Assembly (NCBI GenBank): GCA_025890175.1
Contig: JANPYM010000012.1
Location: 1,838,677 to 1,902,676 of the forward strand
DNA length: 64,000 nucleotides
Direction: 5' to 3'
Origin: Ciborinia camelliae
Taxonomy: Eukaryota; Ascomycota; Leotiomycetes; Helotiales; Sclerotiniaceae
Below are positions 33,781 through 45,014 of this stretch, in pieces (within the stretch, counting starts at the first letter, position 1; the number at the start of each line of letters is the position of its first letter). The notes below the pieces were generated by a model. The model saw nothing but the letters and a program-made list of their open reading frames with translations. It did not search any database and was not told the origin of the DNA. Position numbers and translations under genes: made by a program.

Positions 33781-35914
33781 TGTGAAGGTGGTTGGTTGAT
33801 TGTTGGCGGCAGTGGAGGTTCTTTGTTGTGATGCGACTCAAGGACGGTCTTGTTGATTTGAAGATGACTTGATGTATAGATGAAGGAATTATTTTGTTGA
33901 TAAATTAATCAGAATAATAGAATGGAATAGAGAAGGAAGCTTCAAGAGGGACTGTCGATGCTTGATATTGCCTTCTTGTTGATCTGGAGAGCAAGCGGGA
34001 CACTGACACTTTTAGTTCATGACGATCATTTGAATCCTGGTTTGCAGTGAAGAACATGTAAGTTGGGTTGTAACAAGGAAATGACGTCGGTTCTCCTCAT
34101 TCGGTAAAGTGGACGTGGGCAGTGTGGCAGTGCGTGGTTGCCCTTTACCAGCAAAAGTGATAAAAAGTGATAAAATGACGACAAATAAACCAAATGAACC
34201 AATGAAACCGCTTTATTCAATTTAGCCGGAAGCATCAACAGCATTTTTTACGGAAAATATAAACCTGAAAGCTCCCTGTACTGTATAGGCAGTGTCGACC
34301 CTTGACATTTCACATGCTTCACTCAAGAGAAGGGTAGGTTGCTTGGTTGCTTGAGCCGCCCGCCTTGAGCATTCTTAGCCTAAACATTCGCCCATGGACC
34401 ATCAACCTTAATAAATGCGGAGTTGATCTCGAGCGTAGGTAGGTAGGTTCTTGAGTCCCCATTGAAATTCCAACCTCTCAAGGAATCCCAATGATAATTC
34501 GATCCTGTGCACTTCTCATGGATGATAGATTCTAATCCCACGTATTCTAAAGCTTGATCTTCACCATGGATGTATAGGTACCTACATATATATATCTACC
34601 TAGGTATATGTACATTAGATCTTCTTCTATGCACATTAGATCTTCCATATACATTAGATCTTCCATGTACATTAGATCTCTTCCATGTACATTAGATCTT
34701 CTTCTATATACATTAGATCTTCTTCCATGTAGGTATGCTGCAGGATCCCTAGATGCATACATAGGTAGTCCGTATAGATATCAATAATGCTCCACCCAGA
34801 GAAAACACTTTAGCCATTGTTTTAATTCACATCAGATTCAGACCAAACAAGAGACCAGGCCCAAGAGAGATACCTGCTGCAAAAGGTAAAACGAATCCGA
34901 AGCATCAACATCAACATCACTTTGACCCCTTTTACTTTTACAAATACGCTATCTATGAATTATATATCCGTTCCATCATTGGTTCTGATATCGATTTTTG
35001 CAGACCTTATTATCATTCCAGCCTAGCACCAGCATCTATTGATGTTCAAGCTATTAAGCTTCCCTTTTCTAATTATCTAACCAACGAACTGCTGCGGTTG
35101 GGAAACATAAACTACTAGACCGGAGGGGGTTTTTTTTTACTTCATATACGTTCAGTCTTTTGCCAACTTCAAATTCAAATGTTCGACTGAAATTTTGGTG
35201 TGTTCAGTATTGATTTGATTGATTGATTGATTCGATTGACTGAGTAGTCAGTCTTCATGTTTCATTCCTCTTTCAATATTTTGGTAGGGTCTTTGTTTCT
35301 TTTCTTGCCCTTTCTTCTTTGTCTTTCCAGAACAACCATCTTAGGATACTTCTCCTATTGTGTGCAAAGTTTCATCAATCCCACGAATTCTAAAAATCTA
35401 CCCCTCGGAAACAACAAAACCTTCCATCTCTTTAGTTTGGGTTTTGCGGGGAGCCAGTAGAACCGGTATACCCGAGTGTTATTAGGCATTGCAAAGTTGG
35501 TCCTTTTGGTACGAAATTCATCACTGAAAATTCCCTAAACATAAGCTCTCTATAATTCTCGGAACCAGATCGTAACAATTTTACTTGATAAAGCGATTGT
35601 TCGAGAAGTCTCGGGAACAATCAAACCAAGAAGCAAATTAATAATTTCTTTGTTAGCAAATACTGTATAAGTCTGCAGTAGAAAGAACTGGTAATTAACA
35701 TAGCAATCACAACAAAGAAAACAAAAAACTCGACATCTCTTGTTTTCGATTCCAGTTTTTGAATAGCTATTGAACAACTCATGCAAATCACATATAAAAT
35801 TCGCCCCTTACAACATTATTTTATTCTTCGAGTCTACCGCAACCGCAAAAAACTACATTCTTGAAATCAAAACACAGAAAGTAGTTGACCCAAAAAAAAC
35901 CCCAAAACATCAAG
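33781..35914. other. Long intergenic region
   Basis: About 2.1 kb with no convincing gene. It contains an array of ACATTAGATCTTC units (34611-34730), a TACCTAGGTA palindrome (34597-34606), TAGG repeats near 34436-34447 and a GATT tandem run near 35215-35232. A 67-residue hydrophobic frame at 35257-35460 is too weak to call. Confidence 0.5.
34611..34730. repeat. Tandem array of ACATTAGATCTTC-type units
   Basis: Six copies of a core ACATTAGATCT starting near 34612, 34633, 34650, 34669, 34689 and 34710, spaced 17-21 bp. The units differ by gain or loss of a CTTC or TTC block and by CATGTA versus TATATA ends. A degenerate minisatellite next to a TAGG-rich patch. Confidence 0.8.
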
Positions 35915-36205
35915 ATGAAGACCACAATCATCATCTCGACTGTCATCGCAGTCACCACTGCAATCCAACTTCCAGCAAGTTCGGAACCAAACATCTTCAA
36001 CTACACAGACCCACATCACTGCAATCATACCAAAATCTCGACGACCCAGTCGACACCAACGACAATGATCACGTTACCAGGTGGTGTGTTTGTGCAAACA
36101 ACCATGCCAACAATCATGCCATCAAGCACCACACAAACCATATACTCCGACTGCCCGAGCATGACGCCAACTGCGTCAAGAACAAGCAGGCGTAGACGTG
36201 GATGA
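35915..36205 (+). CDS. Small Thr-rich secreted protein (candidate)
   Basis: A 96-residue frame starting MKTTIIISTVIAVTTAIQLP. The first 17-23 residues look like a signal peptide. The rest is rich in Thr, Ser and Pro, with N-glycosylation sites (NYT, NHT), Cys at about residues 36 and 80, and an RRRRG tail. An AC-rich leader precedes the ATG, as for other expressed genes here. The composition suggests an O-glycosylated wall or secreted peptide. Another overlapping frame is also open, so coding status is uncertain. Confidence 0.5.
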   Translation: MKTTIIISTVIAVTTAIQLPASSEPNIFNYTDPHHCNHTKISTTQSTPTTMITLPGGVFVQTTMPTIMPSSTTQTIYSDCPSMTPTASRTSRRRRG

Positions 36206-37874
36206 GAGGTGAATGCTGAAGAGCTGAAGGTTGCTGGTGGTTGAAGTTTTCCTATTATCATAATTGAATCATTTTTTATTTTACATTGAAAAATACCTTG
36301 TATGTTCCTCCCTTTCCCTTTACCCTTCGTGAATATGTGAAAATTGTACCAAAATTTACATTTGTCTTGGATATTCTTCGGACTCCGGAGATATTATAAA
36401 TTTATGTATTTAAAGCATCTGAGATGATGTTGATGTAAGGTTTATGTGTGTATGTATTCCGTATATAATCAGAAGACACTCAAAGCCATTGAAAATAACA
36501 TTGTCATCTGGTATCTGGTATCTCGTAGCACACTCCCATTATTGTCTGGGTCCATCATTGATGATCCGGGATGGACCTAAATATAGCTGGACCGTGCAGC
36601 AGAGAGGTCTTCGAGACATCCATCACACGAGATGAGATGAAAAAGTAGGTCAAGAAACCTTAGATTGTACGATACCCACCCAGGTAGGTAACAGGATCGA
36701 GATAAGAATTTCCAGATGAAATGAAGCTCCTCAAAACGGCCATTATTAGAACAAAAGAAGATTTCTGGGATGGATATAATATTATGTAGGATTATCTTGT
36801 GGAGAGAATAATATATTTATTTTTATGTCTATTTCACTTCTATCTTCATTTTGATAAAGGAGATTTAGTATGGAAATAAACTAAATTGGTCTTGGTACGA
36901 TTAACCTACCTACTAATAAGTAGATACCCTAGATAGATAGCTAAGGTAGGTAACCTGGGTACTACCTAGTATGTAAGGTAGCTATAATAATTTAGGGACT
37001 AATAGCTCATTTTGGCACACAGCTATTAATGAAATGAGAGTAAATGCGAGCCGAATAATGCTTACTATCTATATAGGTAGGTAAGATAAGTAAGTAACTT
37101 CAAAGCTTGGATCTATGGATATATAAAAAATCGGTCAATGAATGATTAAATCCATCCATATCAACTTCATAAATGTTTCCCCTACCAACCCTTGAAATCG
37201 ACCTCTCAAACTTCCAATATGGGAGGCTAGTCACCGGTAACATGAAACCGAAGATTCCCGCGCGGGTGGTTCACCGCTTGGCTTGAAGGTTAATTTTCGA
37301 GCTACTTTTGAACCCACACCCAAATTGGAAGGTCCGTTGAGCTTTTAAGTGGCCCTTGACAAAACGCACCTGCCTCATCCGTGATAAACCCTCGTGAAGC
37401 ACCCAGGGACCCCCTCGGGATGCTCGAGGAATCTTCATGGTAGTTCGGATGATAATCATTTGTCCCAACTTCGGGGGTTTCTTTGGAGATTTGGCGGGGA
37501 AAAGTAATATCAGCAGCCATGATGATTCGCTCGCACGAGATCTTCAGCTGCAAGGGCAGACGGGGTACATCATGGTACATGATGATTGTCAGGTTCAACT
37601 GTCAGGTACAAGGGGAATCGGTCATCGTGTGCTTCATGGGAAATTGTAATGATGCCAATTTTTAATTTACACATCGGATTGGAAAAAAAGTTGATAAAAA
37701 GCTGTGTATCCTCATGACCATTCATGTTGTGCTACCTCTCATCCACCTATCTACTTCTCTAGTCACCTCTCCTCACTCTCTTTAATTTCTTCATTTCTCT
37801 TCCTTTTTCTCCCTCTTCACCATTGAAGACTCAATTGATCTCCTGATAGTTGATTTCATTGAGCTTCTTCAATC
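36206..37874. other. Intergenic with dispersed TAGG/CCTA repeats
   Basis: About 1.7 kb. The interval 36903-37090 is dense in TAGGTA/TACCTA words. A frame at 37437-37649 is not protein-like. The last 150 bp is pyrimidine-rich (CTCTCC, TTTCTTC), typical of a strong fungal promoter and leader for the sedolisin gene. Confidence 0.5.
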
Positions 37875-39785
37875 ATGATGTATACCAAGACCGCCATCTG
37901 CGCGGGATTGCTTTCCCAAGCTCTCCCAGCATATGCTGCCCTTATGGATGTATTGACAGCAGCACCTATCGGATGGACTGCTGGGGAAACCGATTCCACT
38001 GCGGCAATCACTCTCACCGTTGGTCTTGCGATGCAAAATCTCGATCAATTGGAGGCCAAACTTCTTGCCGTCTCGACCCCTGGAAGTGCAGAGTACGGAA
38101 ACCATCTCGATGTTGATGAGGCCAATGCTTTGTTTGCTCCTTCGGCGAATTCAAGTGAGGCTGTTACTTCGTGGTTGAAACGTGCTGGTGCCCAGGATAT
38201 TGTGAGCGATGGATCGACGGTTACTTTCCAGTCAACTATTGAGAATGCCAATTCGCTCCTCAATGCCAAATTCCAGACCTATGTGAGGAACGGCTTGTCG
38301 AAAGTCCGAACCACTGAATACTCGGTTCCGGATGATATTGCTGAGCATATCGACCTCATTTACCCAACTACTTATTTCGGAAAGACAGTCGGACATGCCC
38401 CAACCAAGATTGCAAGAGAAGCTACCAAGGTATCACTTGATGCTTCTTGCTCGACATCCATCGGTCCACAATGCCTCAAGCAATTGTACAATGTTGGAAA
38501 CTATATCCCTTCGGTTTCTTCCGGAAGCAGAATTGGATTCGGTAGTTTCCTCAACCAGTCAGCTTCTTATTCTGATCTCGCCCAATATGAGAGTACCTTC
38601 GGTATCCCGTCACAAAACTTCTCCGTTACTCTTATCAATGGAGCTACCAATGATCAGGATCCAGCGACTGCACAAAATGTAGAGGCTAACCTTGATGTTC
38701 AAGCCATCATTGGTGTTTCACATCCTTTACCTGTTGAGGAATTCATCACCGGTGGCTCTCCTCCATTCATTCCTAACATCGACTTGCCAACTGCTGCAGA
38801 CAACAGCAATGAGCCATATTTGCCATATTACCAATATTTGCTGTCGAAGCCAAACTCGGCTTTACCACAAGTTATCTCAAACTCCTATGGTGATGATGAA
38901 AATGTATGTTTCCTCCATTTCTGTGCATCATCTAGCTTGATTTCCGTTGCTAATAAACCGTTCAGACAGTTCCATACGCCTATGCCGTTCGAGTTTGCAA
39001 CCTAATTGGTATCATGGGTATTCGAGGTATTTCGGTCATCGAATCATCGGGTGACATCGGTGTAGGAGCAGGGTGTGTTGCCAACGATGGACTCGACACG
39101 CCATATTTCCAAGCCCAATTCCCTGCAACATGTCCATACATTACATCTGTTGGAGGAACCCAATCAGTTTCTCCCGAAGTCGCTTGGAAAGATGGTTCCG
39201 GAGGATTCTCAAACTACTTCCCAACTGCTTGGTACCAAAAGAAAGCGGTTGATGAATACTTGGGTCATCATATCCTTCCAGCTACAAAGGAATATTACCA
39301 ATCCTATACCAACTTTTCCGGTCGTGGATTCCCGGATATCTCGGCTCATAGTTTGACTCCTGAGTAAGTTCTACCCCCAACCCAACCCAACTTATCCATT
39401 TCTTCAACCCCTTTATTAACATAACCCCAATAGTTACCAAATCGTCAACAACGGCGTCCTTAGCCGATCGGGCGGTACATCCGCAGCGGCTCCCGTCGTC
39501 GCCGGAATCCTCGCCCTCCTCAACGATGCTCGTTTGAAAGCCGGCAAACCGGCTCTCGGTTTCATCAACCCCTTGCTCTACGCCCTCGGCTCATCCTCCC
39601 TTCATGATATCACCGCAGGTGGTAGCGTCGGATGTAATGGCATCAATGGACAAACGGGACTCCCCGTCCCCGGTGGCGCCATCATCCCATACGCGAGCTG
39701 GAATGCCACGGTGGGGTGGGACCCGGTTACGGGATTGGGCACGCCGAACTTTGAGAAGTTGAAGAAGCTGGTTTTGAAGTATTAG
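37875..39785 (+). CDS. Sedolisin-family (S53) tripeptidyl peptidase, secreted
   Basis: A 592-residue acid serine-carboxyl peptidase related to fungal TPP/sedolisins. Exons are 37875-38903, 38966-39363 and 39434-39785; phases agree. A signal peptide covers about residues 1-21 (MMYTKTAICAGLLSQALPAYA). An activation pro-domain runs to about 190 and should be cleaved. The catalytic Glu270 and Asp274 lie in VEANLDVQ and the nucleophile Ser492 in GGTSAAAP. SSGDIG carries the oxyanion Asp. The C-terminal calcium site has DPVTGLGTPNF. All catalytic residues are present, so it should be active in acid conditions. Likely function is extracellular protein degradation. ATG codons at 37875 and 37878 are both possible starts. 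Confidence 0.95.
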
Positions 39786-40247
39786 GGTGGGGATTTGCGG
39801 TTCTTGGGTCGAGCCTCGGGTTGCGTTGAATTTTCATTGGTTGATGGTTGGGATATGGGATGGGATCGAGATGTATTATTATTATTATTATTATTTGTAT
39901 ATTAGGTACCTAGGTAGGTACGTATAGGTTATGAAGATAAATGGTTCAATGATAATGTTTCGATCTCTTCCGGTTTTTCTTCATGTCTACCTATAGGTCT
40001 GGTACACCTGGTTGGTATTCGGTAAGTGATAGTCCGAAAGGGGGGTTACATACCTACCTAGGTAGGTACCTAGGTACCTATGAATATTGTACCCGACCGG
40101 AATTATTTCCGAGCCGTGACACTACACGTACTTGGTGAGAGCTCACTACCTATATTGTCCTATACTATACTATACTATACCTACTGTACCAAAAGTAACG
40201 CCGAACCCCGCACAGTGCCACATATCATTACCTAGCTACCTATCTAG

Positions 40248-40279
40248 TGTGTGTAGCTGAAGCCCTTCAGCTACACACA
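40248..40279. repeat. Perfect palindrome, 15-bp arms, 2-nt centre
   Basis: TGTGTGTAGCTGAAG is followed by two bases and then its exact reverse complement. It could extrude a cruciform or fold as a strong hairpin in RNA. No flanking gene uses it as an obvious terminator; the nearest gene end is 463 bp away. Confidence 0.85.
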
Positions 40280-40504
40280 TCGTACTGGAGTACAATGTTA
40301 GTTCTGCATCCATCCAATCCAATCCAATGATAGGTAGGATAAGGGTATGTAACCTATGTTTATGTAACCTATATTTATGTAACCTACCTATGTTTAGTGC
40401 GTGCGTGCACCACTTACAAAAGGCTACGAACGAACGCCCATCTACGCCTCGTGTGTGATTTATTTCCTTGTTTTTGATTTTTGATAGCTTGGTTTTGTTA
40501 CTTA

Positions 40505-40864
40505 GGGCGCGTTCGGATCGATTTTTTTGAAATATTAGACCTCATTTGCCTCAATATATTAGGTCTAATGTGATCGATCCGAACGCAATATTATACTCAA
40601 TATATATTGAGCTCAATATGTGGCTGAAATATTTTGATCCGAACGCGATATTAAGCTCAATAAAAATATTGAGTCTAATATATTAAACTAGCAAGTATTT
40701 GAACCAATTCCCATACAATAGTCAACAGCAACTTTTAGGTGCTGTAGACAAAATATATTTGAACCCCTACAACTTCAACTTGAATAAATTTCTTCAACAA
40801 CTTCAATATCCACGCTCTTTTAAAATATTTACCAAATATTGAAAAAATCGATCCGAACGCACCC
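40505..40864. mobile_element. PIF/Harbinger-like MITE with TTA target duplication
   Basis: A 360-bp non-coding element with terminal inverted repeats of about 34 bp: left GGGCGCGTTCGGATCGATTT, right (as reverse complement) GGGTGCGTTCGGATCGATTT. They differ at one base in the first 20 and by small indels further in. TTA flanks it directly on both sides (40502-40504 and 40865-40867). A TTA duplication and GGG-starting termini are typical of PIF/Harbinger (Tourist-like) elements. The interior is AT-rich with no coding potential. The terminal word GATCCGAACGC also recurs internally at about 40577 and 40637. Bases 40509-40586 alone form a hairpin with perfect 14-bp arms. Confidence 0.85.
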
Positions 40865-41104
40865 TTAGTGTATTGCAGCTCAGCTACCTAGGTATTCGCA
40901 TAGAGAATGTTTTTGTAAGGTTTCTGAGACTGAGACGGGCTGAGACAGGCTGAGGATGGGGATGGGGATGGGGATGAGGGGAAGTAACGATGTTGTATAC
41001 TACTAGGTAGGTATGTGTTTTATGGGTATTTAACCTTGTATACGGAGTAGACAAGAAGTGTCACCCGAAGCGGGTAAAACCTGATTGGATGAACTGGGAA
41101 GGAA

Positions 41105-41155
41105 GGTAAGTGAAGTGAAGGTAAGTGAAGTGAAGTGAAGTGAAGTGAAGTGAAT
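41105..41155. repeat. GAAGT pentanucleotide microsatellite
   Basis: About eight near-perfect GTGAA/GAAGT units upstream of the S10 carboxypeptidase gene, followed by a GGAA run near 41181-41199. Probably length-variable. Confidence 0.8.
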
Positions 41156-41393
41156 GAATAAGTTGAGGTGAATGAAGAAGGAAGGAAGGAAGGAAGGAAC
41201 GAGTGAGTGAATGCCAGTAGCTCTCAACTCACCTCGCCTCGCAACTGCAACTGCAACTATCAGCATCTCATTCCCACTCCTCCTCTCCAGTTCCGCGCAA
41301 AGAAACTTCATCACACCCGTCAAGAAATCTGGATAATCATACACATTCCACATCGATTTTTTTCTGTGGAGATTCTCTAGAGAACCACCCAAG

Positions 41394-43363
41394 ATGTCGT
41401 GGAATATCAAACACGCTTTTCCAATCATCTTTTTCTTGTTTTTCGCGCGCACGGTTTTCGCGGGTCGTTTTGGGGATTTCTCCCATGCGAAGGGATTTCA
41501 TCCGAATTTGAAGGAGAGGGTTACGCGGGATGCGGAGGGGAAACCCTCGGGGTCGGGGTATGGATATGGGAATGGGAAAGGGAAAGGGAATGGGACGGAG
41601 AGGTTTAGGTTTTTGAATCGGCGCACTGAGGGTGAGTTTTTTTTCTCGTTTGGAGCTGGGATGTTTGGAGAGTGATGGAAGAAAAGTAATCGGGGAAGAC
41701 GATCTTCCAGGAATATAGAGTATTGTTTCGTGAGCTGATGATGTAATCTTACAATGCATAGAATACCGAGTGGAATCCCTCCCGGATATTCCCTACGATA
41801 TTGGCGAGATGTATGCGGGGTTGATGCCCATCGATATGAAGAATCAATCGAGGGCGCTTTACTTTGTTTTTGAACCGACGGTGGGAGAACCGGTTGATGA
41901 GGTTACTATTTGGTTGAATGGAGGTCCTGGTGAGTTTGTGCTTGGAAGTTGTTCCGCGTAAGATTGAGGATGGAATGGATGGAGCTAATGTAGAAAATAG
42001 GCTGCAGTTCTTTAGAAGGCTTCTTTCAGGAAAATGGTAGGTTCATTTGGAGTTGGGGAATGTATACGCCGCAGATTAATCCATATTCTTGGGTTAATCT
42101 TACGAATGTTCTTTGGTATGTATCATGTTTCTCTGGTATTTTTTGTTCGACTTGAAGAAATCTTATAGCTAATAATGGTAGGGTCGAACAACCTGTCGGA
42201 ACTGGTTTCTCAATCGGTGAAGTTACTGCTACGAGCGAGGAAGATATTGCAGAGGATTTTGTGAACTTTTTCCTGAATTTCCAGAAGACTTTTGGAATCA
42301 AGAACTTCAAGATCTATGTTACTGGAGAAAGTTATGCGGGAAGATATGTTCCGTATATTTCTCTTGCTATGTTGGAACGGAATAATACAGATTATTTTGA
42401 TCTTTCTGGTGAGAAAATCTATATTCATCGAGTCCGACAGAAATTCTTTACTAACATCACACAGGAGCATTGGCTTACGATCCTGTCATTGGATCTTACG
42501 TTTATGCTCAGCAAGAAGCACCAGCCGTTCCATTTCTTCTCCAAAATAACAACCTACTCGGCCTAAACGCAAGTTTTGTAGCTCAGCTAGAAGCTCTTCA
42601 CGAATCATGCGGTTATGCTGATTTCATAGATCAATATCTAACCTTCCCAGCCTCGGGCATTCAACCCCCAAAATACTTTGACTACAACAACGAGACCGAT
42701 CTAGCATGTGATCTCTGGGGTTCCATTTATTACGCAGCTTATGGTCCAAATCCCTGTTTCAACGTCTACGAAATTGTTACTCAATGTCCACTCCCATCCG
42801 ATCCTTTGGGTTACCCCACAGATTTACAATATCTGTATCCAGGGTTTGATCAAATATATTTCAACCGTACAGATGTTAAAAAATCCATGCATGCACCGAT
42901 GGAAATCAACTGGAGCGAATGTTCTGGCCCTGTCTTCATCGGCGAAGGTGGTCCAGAACAAGAAGGTGATCTCTCAGCCGATCCCATTCAATCCGTGCTT
43001 CCCCGCGTAATCGAAGCGACGAACCGCGTTCTCATCTCCAATGCGGCGCTCGATTTTGAAATCCTCACCAATGGCACTCTCCTCGCCATCCAAAACATGA
43101 CATGGGGAGGCAAGCTCGGATTCCAGACCAAACCCGCTACGCCGATTGTCATTACATTGCCGGATTTACAGTATGGACATTTGTTTATAGATGAAGGGTT
43201 CGGACCGGTAGATGAACCGCAGGGCACAATGGGCGTTCAACATTTTGAACGTGGGTTGATGTGGGCCGAGACGTTTTTGAGTGGGCATATGCAGCCACAG
43301 TTTCAACCTAGGAGTTCCTATAGACATTTGCAGTGGGTTTTGGGGAGGATTGATGAATTGTGA
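41394..43363 (+). CDS. Serine carboxypeptidase (peptidase family S10), secreted
   Basis: A 548-residue S10 carboxypeptidase that removes C-terminal amino acids. Exons are 41394-41631, 41762-41929, 42001-42115, 42182-42408 and 42465-43363; phases agree. A signal peptide spans residues 1-23. A Gly/Lys-rich [13 protein letters not shown] stretch follows in the propeptide region. Family motifs are [29 protein letters not shown] and [11 protein letters not shown]. The triad is Ser224, Asp446 (NAALDFEIL) and His524 (SGHMQPQF), all present. Many N-glycosylation sites fit secretion. No C-terminal membrane segment is present, so it is not a Golgi Kex1. Likely an extracellular or vacuolar protease. Confidence 0.95.
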
Positions 43364-45014
43364 TGGGATGGATGGGGGATGGGGGATGGGGGTTGGGGGT
43401 TGGGGGTTGGGGTGGGATTCAATAGTCGGTAGTCGGATGAATGGGGATGGAGTGAGAGCATGGAGACGAGAAATCATCGTCGAATTCTTAAGAATATGAT
43501 TTATGATAGGTACTACCTAATTATGATAGTATACAAGTTCGGGTTAAATGAAAAGATAGTTGGTTCACAGAATAGAGCGCGGGTGATCTTATCTCTATGA
43601 ATAGGAAACTTTAGTGCTGTGGTATATTCGTCGTATTGCCCCTTTTATCCCTGGGGTATATTTTTGGGGGGCTTTTTTTTAAATCTTTAAAGTAGTGGGG
43701 TGAATAGAGATAAAATTATGTTATAATAAATTAGTAAGTATAAATCCTTTTAACTATGATTGATTAGATTTCAAAATGTTATATATTAGTTACGATACCT
43801 TAAGTCCTTAATATTGGCAGAAAAGGCTTCGAACGAAAGAAATGTTTTCAGTTGATGGTGGGTGGGTGACGCAGGCGTTGATTTTCACGCTGTCTTAAAA
43901 GAACATCCCAACCCTTTCCCTCTCCGCCCGGGAATGAAAAGGATATGGATGTGTTTGGAGGATGTATTATTATTTATACAGGTTGAGAGTCGGATGAAGG
44001 GTAGTTGTGAGGGAGGCGTTGGTATGGCAGGCTAGCCTATGTTGGATTCCAGGCCTATGGGATATGAAAGACTAATGCCAACTTGAATAGTCGGAGAAGG
44101 TTGAAGGTTGGGGGGTACTGTAGGTATATGCGCTGCCATCCATCTCTTTCTTTCATTTTCATTTTCATTTTCATTTTCATTTTTACATATCTGGTTTAGA
44201 ATCCTACAAATCGATCACTGTTCAATCTATCTACGATCAATACTTCCAACTTAATTCATGTCCCAAACATTTGTCTATTCTTTTGAACTCGAGGAAACTT
44301 TCTTGCTTGCAGCTAATAAGCCTTATGAAAGCATCGCTCTTCTCTGCTGTACAACCAAGCTCAGATGCTATCATGATTAGCCCACAATATTGTGACGTTG
44401 CAATTCTCCGAGAGAGCCCACGCGCATGGAATATTCAGGAGATGATGAAAAGTTTTTCATTGCCTTGTGTTTTTGAAGTCCATCAGGTTCGTGCTGGACT
44501 TGCTTACCTGTTTGCCTGCTGCAGTATACGTTTCCGCCTTATATACAAGCACGAATAAACGACCTGGCGTCTTCTTTCTCTGCTCGTATTTTTTTTTGCA
44601 GATTCATCCTTTGGGCAAACCTTGCCATCGGATAAACGGTTTGGAATTTTTCTCTATATCATGGATGTAGCTCACAAACGTGTGTGGCGTGAAGTTTTTG
44701 CGTTTCACCGGCAGATTGGAGATTTTATAAAAGACGGTCCTTCTACCTGATGGCTATTCCAATATGCAGAAGCGGTTCTCCTTTTTTCTTCTCACAGTCA
44801 CAGTCACAGTAGGCTTTCGAAGCCAAAGGCATGATAATTTCTTTCTTGTAATCCGCAAGGAAAACCGCGACCATCTCTTTTGAGAGCAGCCTACTAAGTA
44901 AGCACCATAACCTCTTGGTATGTTTGTATCACTTTTTTCATATATCAAATCGCACTATACTGACGCAACATTAGATTTACTTGTACGCAAGGGTCACGTT
45001 TCTATTCTGTAACT
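43364..45014. other. Intergenic with a G-rich tract
   Basis: About 1.65 kb without a supported gene. A G-quadruplex-like tract follows the carboxypeptidase stop (43374-43416). A TTTTCA hexamer repeat lies at 44152-44183. Frames in 44271-44670 are not protein-like. Confidence 0.5.
43374..43416 (+). repeat. G-quadruplex-forming tract in the 3' region of the S10 gene
   Basis: Six consecutive runs of four or five G separated by AT or TT, just 10 bp after the stop codon on the coding strand. It fits the G3+N1-7 rule for intramolecular quadruplexes and may affect 3'-end formation. Confidence 0.75.

Larger units (their letters stand above)
39786..41393. other. Repeat-rich intergenic region
   Basis: About 1.6 kb of gene-free DNA. 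It contains ATT trinucleotide repeats (39876-39894), TAGG arrays with three TACCTAGGTA palindromes (39907, 40055, 40067), a 32-bp palindrome (40248-40279), a MITE (40505-40864), a fourth TACCTAGGTA (40885-40894), a GGGGAT run near 40955-40975 and a GAAGT array (41105-41155). Confidence 0.7.

Noticed and set aside
35257..35460. Hydrophobic 67-residue frame
   Set aside because: One short hydrophobic segment and no other support; indistinguishable from chance in AT-rich DNA.
44271..44670. Two overlapping small frames upstream of the pseudogene
   Set aside because: No protein-like features, many rare residues, no family signature.
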